Below, piece after piece: positions 7,793-16,412 of a stretch of DNA of 39,340 bases (its first letter is position 1; each line of letters opens with the position of its first letter). The notes beneath the pieces were generated by a model. It was given only the letters and a program-made list of their open reading frames with translations. It was not told the DNA's origin and did not search any database. A program made the position numbers and the translations under genes. The stretch is from an uncultured Oscillospiraceae bacterium (lineage in GTDB: Bacteria; Bacillota; Clostridia; Oscillospirales; Ruminococcaceae): positions 1 through 39,340 of the forward strand of contig CAJTMU010000019.1 of assembly GCA_910577365.1 (NCBI GenBank), in the 5' to 3' direction.

Positions 7793-8304
7793 TGAGGATA
7801 CTTGGGATAGACCCCGGCTACGCGATAGTTGGCTATGGGGTGCTGGATTACGATAATGTCGCGTTCAAAACAATAAACTACGGCGCGATAACTACGGGCG
7901 CGGACACGCCATTCGACAGGCGGCTTGCGGAGATATACCGCGATATGTGCGAACTGCTTGATACGTTCAAGCCCGACTGTGTGAGCATAGAGAAGCTTTA
8001 TTTCAACACGAATATCACAACGGGAATAGATGTGGCGCAGGCAAGGGGAGTGATAACGCTTTCCGCGGCGCTTCGGGAAATCCCGATATACGAATATACG
8101 CCGCTTCAGGTAAAGGTGGCGGTCACAGGTTACGGGCGCGCGGAGAAGCATCAGATGCAGGAGATGACCAGAAATATCCTGCGGCTGAAAGCGATACCAA
8201 AGCCCGACGACACCGCGGACGCTCTCGCGATAGCGATATGCCATGGGCACACGGGCGGGTCGCAGCTTTCAAGAATAATGGAGCGGGAAAGGAAAAAGAC
8301 ATGA
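7792..8304 (+). CDS. ruvC: Crossover junction endodeoxyribonuclease RuvC
   Basis: Holliday junction resolvase: a metal-dependent dimer that cuts two strands of the four-way junction after RuvAB branch migration. The 170-residue length is standard. The RNase H-like catalytic acids are visible as Asp7 (MRILGIDPG), Glu67 (SIEKLYF), Asp140 and Asp143 (DTADALAIAICH). It overlaps the radical SAM gene at its start and ruvA at its end (ATGA at 8301-8304), so it sits in a tightly coupled operon. Confidence 0.96.
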   Translation: MRILGIDPGYAIVGYGVLDYDNVAFKTINYGAITTGADTPFDRRLAEIYRDMCELLDTFKPDCVSIEKLYFNTNITTGIDVAQARGVITLSAALREIPIYEYTPLQVKVAVTGYGRAEKHQMQEMTRNILRLKAIPKPDDTADALAIAICHGHTGGSQLSRIMERERKKT

Positions 8305-8891
8305 TATACAGCGTAAAAGGCGAGCTTATCCATACCGAGGTCGGCCTTGCAGTGGTGGAGTGCGGGGGAGTGGGCTATGCCTGCCGCACCTCGCGGCAAA
8401 CCCTGAACAGCATTAAAACGGGCAGCGAGGTGAAGCTGTTCACCTATCTGCACGTTTCGGAAAACTCGCTCGACCTGTTTGGGTTCTCGGACACCATGGA
8501 GCTTTCCTGCTTCCGTCAGCTCATCTCAGTTTCGGGCATAGGTCCGAAAGCGGCGCTTTCGGTGCTTTCGGAGATATCGCCGTCAAAGCTTGCGCTCTGC
8601 ATAACCACAGGAGACGCGAAAACTCTAACGAAGTGCCCGGGTATAGGGTTAAAAACCGCGCAGAGGATAGTTCTTGAGCTGAAAGACAAGGTGGCAAAGG
8701 AGCAGCATGTTACCGCAAGTGATTTCGCGTCAATGCCCGCAGTGGGCGTCGGGAACGTCGGTGAGGCTCTGTCGGCGCTCGAGGTGCTCGGGTTTGCCCC
8801 CGCTCAGGCGGCGGCGGCTATCGCGGGAGCGTCGCCGGAAGCATCTGTTGAGGAGCTTATAAAATTCGCACTTAAAAATCTGGGTAACTGA
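8301..8891 (+). CDS. ruvA: Holliday junction branch migration protein RuvA
   Basis: A tetrameric protein that holds the Holliday junction and loads the RuvB motor. Of its 196 residues, 1-62 form the OB-fold (MIYSVKGELIHTEVGLAVVECGGVGY). Two helix-hairpin-helix motifs follow (LISVSGIGPKAALSVLSEI and LTKCPGIGLKTAQRIVLEL), and the C-terminal three-helix RuvB-binding domain contains EALSALEVLGFAPAQAAAAI. I chose ATG 8301, which overlaps the ruvC stop, because the family begins at MIYSVKG. An in-frame ATG at 8238 would add 21 residues with no family match. Confidence 0.96.
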   Translation: MIYSVKGELIHTEVGLAVVECGGVGYACRTSRQTLNSIKTGSEVKLFTYLHVSENSLDLFGFSDTMELSCFRQLISVSGIGPKAALSVLSEISPSKLALCITTGDAKTLTKCPGIGLKTAQRIVLELKDKVAKEQHVTASDFASMPAVGVGNVGEALSALEVLGFAPAQAAAAIAGASPEASVEELIKFALKNLGN

Positions 8892-8947
8892 CATGAAAGA
8901 GGGCGATTTAACTGAACAAAAACAACAATTCGCCGCAAAAAACGGTT

Positions 8948-9844
8948 GTGATATCATTGTGCGTTATGGCACTATGCGCTTTTACGCTGACGTTCGTCAA
9001 CGATTTCGATATCGGCACTGTTACTGCGATAGCCGCGGTATGCGGCTTTGTTTCAATGGTCACCGCGCTGTACGTTATAGTAAGATATTTAATCAAGCCG
9101 TTTATTGACCGCCGAAGAGCGGCGCTCAGGGCTTTGGGAACTCACGGCATAAGCAAGGTAAAAAAGGATCCAACAGCGCGGCTTGCTTATAAGGGTATAT
9201 ATGAGTTTTTCAAAAAAAATTTCGCGAAATCGGAGGAGTATCTTAATCTGGCGCTGAGCCGCTCGGATTTTCGTCAGAATCAGCTTTTTTGTATAGAGTG
9301 GCTGATACATCTCTACGAAGCGGCGGACAACCTCCCCAAACTGCTGTGGTGCTACCGCAAGGCGGCGGAATACGCACCCGACAATCCCGAATTTCAGTCG
9401 CGGCTGGGACACATATATTTTGTAGACGGTAAGCTGGACAAGGCAATGTACTGCTTTGAGCAGGCGCTGAGATACGACCCCAATCATGGGTATTCCTATT
9501 ACAGCATAGCGAAAATACAGATAGTGCGCGGCGAAGATAAAAAGGCTGAGGAAACGCTGAACACTCTTATTAAAATAAACGAAAATCATCCGCTTGTGTA
9601 TTCGGAGCTTGCAACGCTTGCGGCGATGCACGGGGAGAACGAGCGCTGCGAGGAGTGCTATAAAAAGGCGCTGCTTTGCGGTTATAAAGACCCCGACGAG
9701 CTTCAGAAGCGAATTTCCGCGATAATGAAATTCGGCGAAATTGATGGCGTGAGCGGCGACGATCTTCCAAATGAATATTACCGCCGCATAGAGCCTAAGG
9801 AAACGAAAACTGACGGTTCGGAGCTGCCGAAGGAAAAGGACTGA
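8948..9844 (+). CDS. Membrane-anchored TPR protein between ruvA and ruvB
   Basis: A protein of about 298 residues with two N-terminal membrane segments (ISLCVMALCAFTLTFV and VTAIAAVCGFVSMVTALYVIV), a basic stretch (RRRAALRALG), then about six tetratricopeptide-like helical hairpins to residue ~265 (for example YAPDNPEFQSRLGHIYFVDGKLDKAMYCFEQAL, read in two halves). Most of the chain should face the cytoplasm. The GTG at 8948 is the first conventional start but has no ribosome site. A CTG at 8912, 8 bases after AAAGAGGG (8897-8903), would add the sensible N-terminus NKNNNSPQKTVV and is probably the real start. Sitting between ruvA and ruvB in one operon, it may only be co-transcribed; a link to repair is unproven. 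Confidence 0.8.
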   Translation: MISLCVMALCAFTLTFVNDFDIGTVTAIAAVCGFVSMVTALYVIVRYLIKPFIDRRRAALRALGTHGISKVKKDPTARLAYKGIYEFFKKNFAKSEEYLNLALSRSDFRQNQLFCIEWLIHLYEAADNLPKLLWCYRKAAEYAPDNPEFQSRLGHIYFVDGKLDKAMYCFEQALRYDPNHGYSYYSIAKIQIVRGEDKKAEETLNTLIKINENHPLVYSELATLAAMHGENERCEECYKKALLCGYKDPDELQKRISAIMKFGEIDGVSGDDLPNEYYRRIEPKETKTDGSELPKEKD

Positions 9845-9848
9845 TAAA

Positions 9849-10904
9849 ATGCTGGAAATGTCAAAGGACGATATAGAGTTCGAGGCGAGTGACCGAATTG
9901 TCGAACCCGCATATAATAGCGGTGACGGCGAAGTAGAGCTTACTCTGCGCCCGAAAACACTGGCGGAATATATCGGGCAGGACAAGGTCAAGGAAAATAT
10001 GGCGGTGTATATCGAGGCTGCCAAAAAGCGCGGGGAGTGTCTCGACCATGTTCTGCTTTACGGTCCGCCGGGACTTGGCAAGACCACTCTTTCCTGTATT
10101 ATCGCCAACGAGATGGGAGTAAATATCCGCGTGACTTCGGGACCCGCGATAGAGAAAGCGGGCGATCTCGCGGCGCTGCTGACCAATCTTCAGCCAAACG
10201 ACGTACTTTTCATAGACGAGATACACCGTCTTTCAAGGCAGGTCGAAGAGGTGCTGTATCCCGCCATGGAGGACTATGTGCTGGATATAGTTATGGGTAA
10301 CGGTCCCGCGGCGCGCTCTATACGCATAGACCTCCCCAAATTCACGCTTATCGGCGCTACCACGCGTTCGGGACAGCTTTCCGCGCCGCTTCGTGACAGA
10401 TTCGGGGTGGTGCAGCGGCTGGAGCTTTATTCGCCCGAGCAGCTATGCGATATCGTACAGCGCTCGGCTGTGATATTGGGTATCCCCTGCATGAAGGACG
10501 GAGCAATGGAGCTTGCCAAGCGTTCGCGCGGCACTCCGAGAATAGCCAACAGGCTTCTCAAGCGGGTAAGAGATTTTGCTGAGGTTTTGGGAAACGGCAA
10601 AATAACCCGCTCTATCGCCGATAACGCATTAAACCGTTTGGAGATAGACGCGCTTGGGCTGGACAGTCTGGACAGGCGTTTCCTTGAGATGATAATCAAG
10701 GGCTACGACGGGGGGCCCGTCGGTCTCGGAACGCTTGCCTCGGCGCTGAATGAGGAGGAAGTTACTCTCGAGGACGTATGTGAGCCTTATCTGATGCAGC
10801 TGGGCTTTGTCGCGAGAACTCCGCGCGGACGCACAGTCACGGCTCTCGCGTACAAGCACCTCGGCATACTTCGCGAGGGTCAGCAGACGCTGGACAGTTA
10901 TTAG
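9849..10904 (+). CDS. ruvB: Holliday junction branch migration helicase RuvB
   Basis: A hexameric AAA+ motor that pumps DNA through the RuvA-bound junction. The 351 residues show the complete family pattern: LRPKTLAEYIGQDKVKENM, Walker A GPPGLGKTT (about residue 72), Walker B LFIDEIHRL, sensor 1 IGATTRSGQLSAPLRDRFG including the arginine finger, and the C-terminal winged helix (GGPVGLGTLASALNEEEVTLEDVCEPYL). AAAGGA precedes ATG 9849 by about 8 bases; a second ATG at 9858 is possible. It starts 4 bases after the TPR gene stop, so it belongs to the same transcript. Confidence 0.97.
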   Translation: MLEMSKDDIEFEASDRIVEPAYNSGDGEVELTLRPKTLAEYIGQDKVKENMAVYIEAAKKRGECLDHVLLYGPPGLGKTTLSCIIANEMGVNIRVTSGPAIEKAGDLAALLTNLQPNDVLFIDEIHRLSRQVEEVLYPAMEDYVLDIVMGNGPAARSIRIDLPKFTLIGATTRSGQLSAPLRDRFGVVQRLELYSPEQLCDIVQRSAVILGIPCMKDGAMELAKRSRGTPRIANRLLKRVRDFAEVLGNGKITRSIADNALNRLEIDALGLDSLDRRFLEMIIKGYDGGPVGLGTLASALNEEEVTLEDVCEPYLMQLGFVARTPRGRTVTALAYKHLGILREGQQTLDSY

Positions 10905-10917
10905 AGCGTTCATTTGA

Positions 10918-10936
10918 ACGCGCTTAGGTCAAAAAC
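10918..10936 (+). repeat. Possible 3'-end fragment of the dispersed intergenic repeat
   Basis: GCGCTTAGGTCAAAAAC lies just after ruvB and closely matches the 3' part of repeat copy C (TTGCTTAGATCAAAAC near 16338). Only the tail is recognisable, so this could be chance. Confidence 0.3.
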
Positions 10937-10990
10937 AGGATAAAAGAAAAGGTTTCGCAGCATCATATAATATTTAAAGGGGTTTTTCTG

Positions 10991-12352
10991 ATGGGACGGA
11001 TTTTTGGAACGGACGGCGCGAGGGGAGTCGCCATAACGGAGCTGACCTGCGAGAGAGCAATGGAAATAGGCAGAGCGGCGGCTTATGTGCTGACCAAGGA
11101 GAGCGGCAAGGCTCACCCGAGGATTCTGGTGGGAATGGACACGCGCATATCCTCTGAGATACTGGAATACGCGCTTGCAGCTGGACTTACCTCGGTGGGT
11201 GCACAGGCAGAGCTGCTTGGGGTAGTTCCCACACCCGCGGTGGCGTATCTTGTAAAAGAGTACGGCGCGGATGCGGGAGTAATGATATCCGCCTCGCATA
11301 ATTCGGTAGAGTATAACGGTATCAAGCTGTTTTCAAGAGAGGGCTTCAAGCTTCCCGACAGCGTTGAGGAGGAAATTGAAAGCTACATACTGGAGCGCAG
11401 GGCGGAAATAACGCTCAAGGACGGCGTAAACGTCGGTACGGTTATCCGCGCGGACAACGCGGCGCTCGATTATATAAGGCACATAACGGACTGCGTTCAG
11501 GCGGACCTGTCGGGACTGCGGCTTGGATTTGATTGCGCGAACGGCAGCTCGGCGGTCACAGCGGGTAAGCTGTTCGGCTCAATGAACGCCGAATGCGGCT
11601 TTATTGCCGATGCTCCCGACGGAACGAATATAAACGAAAAGTGCGGCTCCACGCACATAAGCAATATAAGCAAATATGTGCGGGAGAACGGGCTGGACGC
11701 GGGCTTTGCGTTTGACGGCGACGCTGACAGATGCCTTGCGGTCGACGAGAACGGCAGCATGGTGGACGGCGACAGGATAATAGCGGTGCTTGCGAATTAT
11801 CTCAAGGAAAAGGGAATGCTTAAGGGCGACGCGGCGGTGGTAACGGTCATGAGCAATCTGGGCTTTCATGATTACATGAAGGCGCGCGGCATAAAGACCG
11901 TGTGCGCGAGGGTCGGCGACAGGTATGTTTTGGAGGAAATGCAGAAAAACGGTTATAATATCGGTGGAGAACAATCGGGGCATATTATATTGCTGGATTT
12001 CGCGACAACCGGCGACGGGCAGCTCACCGCGGCTATGCTGGCAAAGGTCATGAAAGAAACCGGTAAAAAGCTCTCGGAGCTTGTCGCGGATATCACGGAT
12101 TACCCGCAGCTCCTGCTCAATGTAAAAATAACCGAGCAGTCAAAGGGCAAGTGGGACAAAACGCCGTCAATTTTGGAAAAGATAGCGCTTGCCGAAAAGC
12201 GGCTTGAGGGCAGCGGCAGGGTTCTGGTGCGCGAGAGCGGCACGGAGCCTCTGGTGCGCGTTATGCTGGAGGGTAAGGACAGCGTGCTTGTGGATACTCT
12301 CGCTCATGATATTGCCAGAGAGGTGGAAACGCAGCTTACCATCGGAGGATAA
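10991..12352 (+). CDS. glmM: Phosphoglucosamine mutase
   Basis: Converts glucosamine 6-phosphate to glucosamine 1-phosphate for UDP-GlcNAc and cell wall synthesis. The 453 residues match the family. It opens with GRIFGTDGARGVA. The phosphoserine active site is ISASHNSVEYNG, with the catalytic serine at about residue 102. The magnesium loop is FAFDGDADRC, the sugar-binding loop GGEQSGHI, and the phosphate-binding loop RESGTEPLVRVM. AAAGGGG precedes the ATG. A TATAAT at 10966-10971 lies upstream without a good -35, so it may have a weak promoter of its own or be read from the ruv operon, since no terminator separates them. Confidence 0.96.
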   Translation: MGRIFGTDGARGVAITELTCERAMEIGRAAAYVLTKESGKAHPRILVGMDTRISSEILEYALAAGLTSVGAQAELLGVVPTPAVAYLVKEYGADAGVMISASHNSVEYNGIKLFSREGFKLPDSVEEEIESYILERRAEITLKDGVNVGTVIRADNAALDYIRHITDCVQADLSGLRLGFDCANGSSAVTAGKLFGSMNAECGFIADAPDGTNINEKCGSTHISNISKYVRENGLDAGFAFDGDADRCLAVDENGSMVDGDRIIAVLANYLKEKGMLKGDAAVVTVMSNLGFHDYMKARGIKTVCARVGDRYVLEEMQKNGYNIGGEQSGHIILLDFATTGDGQLTAAMLAKVMKETGKKLSELVADITDYPQLLLNVKITEQSKGKWDKTPSILEKIALAEKRLEGSGRVLVRESGTEPLVRVMLEGKDSVLVDTLAHDIAREVETQLTIGG

Positions 12353-12673
12353 AGGGCGGCTATTGCGGCGAGGCTTCAAAGCGCTTACGGCAGTCACAGC
12401 AAAAAGTAAGCAATAATTATAAAAAAGGCTCTGAAAGCCGCCGTAAATACAATGCCCACGCATAAATTTTCCGAGAGCCTTAGTACAGGTTATTTTAACG
12501 CGTGGTTACCGCAGGAGTTTTTTTGCGAGAGCCTGAGCACGCGGAGAAGCAAAGTTTTGCGCGCTCAGGCGGGTCGCGAAAATTTCAAATATAAATAAAT
12601 TAGCTTGGGTCAACAAGTCAAAAACGGCATTAAAGTCGGGCGAAGCCGAAAAAACGGGAGATACTCAAAAACG
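12353..12673. other. Structured intergenic stretch between glmM and the methyltransferase gene
   Basis: About 320 bases. It holds an 8-bp inverted pair AAGGCTCT/AGAGCCTT (12424-12431 and 12474-12481) and a short 5'-end fragment resembling the dispersed repeat (GCATAAATTTTCCGAGAGCC, 12460-12479). A full copy of that repeat lies at 12511-12618, followed by about 55 bases before the chosen start. A TTG at 12605 opens the same frame, but that extension runs out of the repeat and is unlikely to be translated. Confidence 0.6.
12511..12618 (+). repeat. Dispersed hairpin repeat, copy D
   Basis: Begins GCAGGAGTTTTTTTGCGAGA. The central hairpin is closed by GCCTGAGC (12531-12538) with GCTCAGGC (12563-12570). 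It continues GGGTCGCGAAAATTTC and ends TTAGCTTGGGTCAACAAG. It shares both ends and the hairpin position with copies at 16246, 27330, 34048 (reverse) and 37605. Confidence 0.75.
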
Positions 12674-13543
12674 ATGAGAGTTTCAAAAAACTGGCAGGAT
12701 TACTGCCTGATAGATACCGCCGACGGAGAGCGGCTGGAGCGGTGGGGTGACGTCGTGCTGATTCGTCCCGACCCGCAGATAATATGGAAGTGCAGCGGAA
12801 CCGCTCCCGAATGGCAGGGTGCTCACGCGAAATATAACCGTTCGTCGTCGGGCGGAGGCTCGTGGGATTACCGCAGAAGTCTGCCTGAAAGCTGGCAGAT
12901 AAAGTACGGCGGGCTTACGTTTATGGTTAAGCCCACGGGGTTCAAGCATACGGGGCTGTTCCCTGAGCAGGCTGTTAACTGGGACTACTGTTCAGAGCTT
13001 ATCCGCGCGGCGGAGCGTCCTGTAAACGTTCTGAACCTGTTCGCTTATACTGGGGGAGCCACGCTTGCCTGCGCGAAAGCGGGCGCGTCGGTCTGCCACT
13101 GCGACGCTGTAAAAGGCATGGTTGACTGGGCACGTACAAACGCGAAGCTCTCGGGGCTTGCGGACAAGCCCATTCGGTGGATAGTTGACGACGCAATGAA
13201 GTTTATCGGGCGGGAAATTCGCCGCGGAACGCGCTATGATGGCATCATCCTCGATCCCCCGAGCTACGGCAGAGGAACAAACGGGGAGATGTGGAAGCTT
13301 GAGGACAGCATATACGAGCTGATGATATCGGTAACGGAGCTTCTGTCGGACAAACCGCTTTTCGTGCTGCTGAACAGCTATACAACGGGGCTTTCCCCCT
13401 CGGTTATGAGCTATCTAATGGAAATGACGGTGGGACGGCGCTTCGATATCGAGGTGCTTTCCGAGGAGATAGGCATACCGGTAAAGCAGACGGGAATGGC
13501 TCTGCCATGCGGCAGCACGGCGATAGCGAGGTTTCGGGTTTAA
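12674..13543 (+). CDS. Class I SAM-dependent RNA methyltransferase-like protein
   Basis: A 289-residue methyltransferase resembling the C-terminal half of RlmI/RlmL-type 23S rRNA methyltransferases. The N-terminal domain (NWQDYCLIDTADGERLERWGDVVLIRPDPQIIW) is the PUA-poor form common in Firmicutes. The SAM-binding motif I is VLNLFAYTGGATLACAKAGA, the acidic loop follows at CDAVKGMVDWARTNAKL, and the catalytic motif is DGIILDPPSYG (DPPxF/Y). I chose ATG 12674 because the family begins at this point; the longer TTG start at 12605 would read through repeat D. The ribosome site is poor. The ecfA gene follows after 26 bases, so they are probably co-transcribed. The exact RNA target is not known. 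Confidence 0.82.
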   Translation: MRVSKNWQDYCLIDTADGERLERWGDVVLIRPDPQIIWKCSGTAPEWQGAHAKYNRSSSGGGSWDYRRSLPESWQIKYGGLTFMVKPTGFKHTGLFPEQAVNWDYCSELIRAAERPVNVLNLFAYTGGATLACAKAGASVCHCDAVKGMVDWARTNAKLSGLADKPIRWIVDDAMKFIGREIRRGTRYDGIILDPPSYGRGTNGEMWKLEDSIYELMISVTELLSDKPLFVLLNSYTTGLSPSVMSYLMEMTVGRRFDIEVLSEEIGIPVKQTGMALPCGSTAIARFRV

Positions 13544-13569
13544 TTGAACGGCAATGAGGAAAGAATAAA

Positions 13570-15339
13570 TTGGATATAATCAGTGTGGAAAATCTCAGCT
13601 TCGATTATGTAAGCTATGATGACGAGGGAAAAGAAACAGAGCGCAGCAGGGTGCTGAAAAACGTCAGCCTGACCGTTCCCGAGGGGCAGTTCCTCGCGGT
13701 GCTGGGGCATAACGGGTGCGGAAAATCCACCCTTGCCAAGCACCTCAACGCTATACTCACCCCGACCGAGGGGCGCGTAACGGTAAACGGAATAGATACC
13801 GCCGACGAAAGCAGGCTGTTTGACATAAGGCAGACGGTGGGAATGGTTTTTCAGAATCCCGACAACCAGCTTGTTGCAACAATAGTCGAGGAGGACGTGG
13901 CGTTTGCGCCCGAGAATCTCGGTGTTCCTACGGAGGAGATACGACGCCGCGTGGACGACGCGCTTAAGCAGGTTGATATGTACGAGTTCCGCGAGCACGC
14001 CCCGCATCAGCTTTCGGGCGGACAGAAGCAGCGCGTGGCGATAGCGGGGATAATAGCCATGCAGCCGCGCTGCATAGTGATGGACGAGCCTACCGCCATG
14101 CTTGATCCCAAGGGCAGGAAAGAGGTAATGAAAACAATAAAGTACCTCAACAGGGAAAAGGGCATTACCGTGGTGCTTATAACCCATTACATGGACGAGG
14201 CTGCGCAGGCGGACAGGGTCGTTGTGATGGATAAGGGCGGAGTCATCATGGACGACGCTCCGAAAAAGATTTTTTCGGAGGCGGAGCGGCTGAGAGCCGT
14301 GGGGCTTGACGTTCCGCAGGTCACAGAGCTGTGCGGTATGCTGAGGAGCGGCGGGGCGGATATTTCCCGTGAAATAATTTTTGAGGACGAGTGCGCACGC
14401 GCGATAGCGGCTCTGCCCATAAAAGGGACGCTCCCCAAAGAGGAAAAGGAGTGTCGTGTGAGCGCTCCCGCGGGGGAAGGTCTTGTTGAAATAAGGAACG
14501 TTACCTATAAGTACAGCATAGGAACGCCGTTTGAAAAGGCAGCGGTGAACGACGTTTCGCTCTCGGTGAACAAGGGCGAGTTCGTGGGGATAATCGGTCA
14601 CACAGGCAGCGGAAAATCCACGCTGATACAGCACCTCAACGGGCTTATAAAGCCAACCTCGGGTGAGATACTGGTAGACGGCGTTAATATATGGGATAAA
14701 AAAGTAAATATACGCGATATACGATTTAAGGTGGGGATAGTTTTCCAGTATTCCGAGCACCAGCTTTTTGAGGAAACGGTGGCTAAGGATATAGCCTACG
14801 GACCGAAGAACATGGGGCTTTCCAAGGAGGAAACAGAGCGCCGCGTCCGTGAGGCGGCGGCAAGCATGGATATAGAGCATCTTTTGGAGCGCTCTCCGTT
14901 CGAGCTTTCGGGCGGACAGCAGAGGCGGGTGGCGCTGGCTGGGGTGCTGGCGATGGATCCGCAGGTGCTGATACTGGACGAGCCTGCGGCGGGACTTGAC
15001 CCTAAGGGCAGGGACAAGATACTCTCGCAGATAAAGCGGTATCACGAAAGCTCGGGGAAGACTATCCTGCTTGTTTCACACTCAATGGAGGATATCGTGA
15101 AATATGCCTCTAAGGTGCTTGTTATGAACAAGGGCAGGCTGTTCTGCTACGACGACACGGACAAGGTGTTTGAGCGGACGGAGGAGCTTGCGAAAATAGG
15201 GCTTGACGTTCCTCAGGTGACGCGAATGTCGCATATTCTCAAGGAGCTGGGCGTGGATATCGGAAGCGATATTTACACGACCGAAAGGGCGGCGGAAAGG
15301 CTGCTCGCCCTGATAAAAGGGGATAACGAAAACAGATGA
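13570..15339 (+). CDS. ecfA: Fused EcfA1-EcfA2 energy-coupling factor ATPase
   Basis: Supplies ATP energy to ECF vitamin/metal transporters at the inner face of the membrane. In one 589-residue chain there are two complete ABC ATPases. Half 1 (residues 1-~280) has Walker A GHNGCGKST near 46, the EcfA1-type Q-loop FQNPDNQLVATIVEEDVAF, signature LSGGQKQRVAIAG and Walker B IVMDEPTAMLDP. Half 2 (~305-589) has Walker A GHTGSGKST near 343, the EcfA2-type FQYSEHQLFEETVAKDIAYG, signature LSGGQQRRVALAG and Walker B LILDEPAAGLDP. All catalytic motifs are intact in both. A linker of about 25 residues joins them. Normally these are two genes. The start is TTG 13570 after GAGGAAAG (13556-13563). The stop overlaps ecfT by four bases. 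Confidence 0.93.
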   Translation: MDIISVENLSFDYVSYDDEGKETERSRVLKNVSLTVPEGQFLAVLGHNGCGKSTLAKHLNAILTPTEGRVTVNGIDTADESRLFDIRQTVGMVFQNPDNQLVATIVEEDVAFAPENLGVPTEEIRRRVDDALKQVDMYEFREHAPHQLSGGQKQRVAIAGIIAMQPRCIVMDEPTAMLDPKGRKEVMKTIKYLNREKGITVVLITHYMDEAAQADRVVVMDKGGVIMDDAPKKIFSEAERLRAVGLDVPQVTELCGMLRSGGADISREIIFEDECARAIAALPIKGTLPKEEKECRVSAPAGEGLVEIRNVTYKYSIGTPFEKAAVNDVSLSVNKGEFVGIIGHTGSGKSTLIQHLNGLIKPTSGEILVDGVNIWDKKVNIRDIRFKVGIVFQYSEHQLFEETVAKDIAYGPKNMGLSKEETERRVREAAASMDIEHLLERSPFELSGGQQRRVALAGVLAMDPQVLILDEPAAGLDPKGRDKILSQIKRYHESSGKTILLVSHSMEDIVKYASKVLVMNKGRLFCYDDTDKVFERTEELAKIGLDVPQVTRMSHILKELGVDIGSDIYTTERAAERLLALIKGDNENR

Positions 15340-16148
15340 TAAAGGATATAACGATAGGACAGTATTTCCCGGGCAATTCGGTGGTGCACAGGCTGGACAG
15401 CCGCGTAAAGCTGCTGCTGGACATACTGTATCTGGTGATGCTGTTCACGGCGCAGAGCTATACGGGCATTCTTATCGCAATGCTTTTTATGGTCATTTGC
15501 TATATGCTGGCGCGGATAAAGCTGGTTATGATATTAAAGAGCATAAAACCGATACTGCCGCTGATGATAGTCACTGGGCTGCTGAATATGCTGTTTATCA
15601 AGGGAGAAGAACCGCTGTTTCAATGGTGGATAATCTCGGTTTATCCCGAGGGCGTGCGTATGGCTCTTTTTATGCTGATGAGGGTGGTGGCGCTTATTGT
15701 GGGAATGTCGCTGCTGACCTACACCACCTCGCCGATAATGCTGACCGACGCGATAGAGAGGCTTCTGTCTCCGCTGAAAAAGGTAAGGTTCCCTGTGCAT
15801 GAGCTGTCAATGATGATGACAATAGCGCTGCGGTTTATCCCCACGCTTGTGGAGGAGACCGATAAGATAATGTCGGCGCAGAAGGCGAGGGGAGCGGAGC
15901 TTGACAGCGGCGGGCTGATGAAAAAGGCGAAGTCGCTGATACCCGTTCTTATCCCGCTGTTTGTGTCCGCATTCAAAAGGGCGAACGAGCTTGCGGTGGC
16001 TATGGAGTGCCGCTGCTACCGCGGCGGGGACGGGCGCACGAGACTTAAAACCCTTAAGACCGCCACGCGGGATTTTGCTGCTGTTGCGGTAATGCTGGCG
16101 GTGTTCGGTCTGGTAATAACCGTAAACTTCTTTCCGGTACTGCCATAA
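15336..16148 (+). CDS. ecfT: Energy-coupling factor transmembrane protein EcfT
   Basis: The membrane scaffold of ECF transporters, linking the EcfA pair to interchangeable substrate-binding S components. In its 270 residues, the N-terminal half has about five membrane segments (for example ILYLVMLFTAQSYTGILIAMLFMVI, read as two helices). The cytoplasmic coupling helices carry the family motifs as AQKARGAEL and AMECRCYRGG, whose Arg residues plug into the ATPases. A final membrane segment is near the C-terminus (AAVAVMLAVFGLVITV). It overlaps ecfA by ATGA, giving one translationally coupled unit. No S component is in the window, so this is a general-purpose (group II) module serving S proteins encoded elsewhere. 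Confidence 0.94.
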   Translation: MIKDITIGQYFPGNSVVHRLDSRVKLLLDILYLVMLFTAQSYTGILIAMLFMVICYMLARIKLVMILKSIKPILPLMIVTGLLNMLFIKGEEPLFQWWIISVYPEGVRMALFMLMRVVALIVGMSLLTYTTSPIMLTDAIERLLSPLKKVRFPVHELSMMMTIALRFIPTLVEETDKIMSAQKARGAELDSGGLMKKAKSLIPVLIPLFVSAFKRANELAVAMECRCYRGGDGRTRLKTLKTATRDFAAVAVMLAVFGLVITVNFFPVLP

Positions 16149-16245
16149 AGAGTGTTTTAAACATCGAAAGTGAGCAGCAGGATAAGAACCACACAAAAAT
16201 TGAGAGATCAAGGGCAGTGAAAGCAAACGTCGGCGTATCGCCCAC

Positions 16246-16364
16246 GCAGGAAATTTTCGCGTAAGCCTATGTGTAATACGGTGCAAAGCGGAGTGTCGTG
16301 CACTCGGGCGGACAGCGGAAAATTTCATATTAAAAATTTGCTTAGATCAAAACTTTATATACAA
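16246..16364 (+). repeat. Dispersed hairpin repeat, copy C
   Basis: Begins GCAGGAAATTTTCGCGTAAG and ends TTTGCTTAGATCAAAAC then TTTATATAC. The inner part (16265-16312) is less well paired than in the other copies. It ends 49 bases before truA. The bases from 16149 to 16245 between ecfT and this copy contain no gene. Confidence 0.7.
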
Positions 16365-16412
16365 ACCGGCGCAAACGCAAATCGTTTGTGCGATGGAAAA
16401 ATTAAAATTATT

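Noticed and set aside
8893..9108. A 71-codon frame after ruvA starting at ATG 8893
   Set aside because: It overlaps the TPR gene out of frame, and its sequence (Arg/Tyr/Cys-rich) does not look like a protein.
13540..15045. A 501-codon open frame on the minus strand
   Set aside because: It lies exactly opposite the ecfA fusion gene, has no ribosome site and reads as low-meaning Arg/His/Leu-rich protein: a shadow of codon bias.
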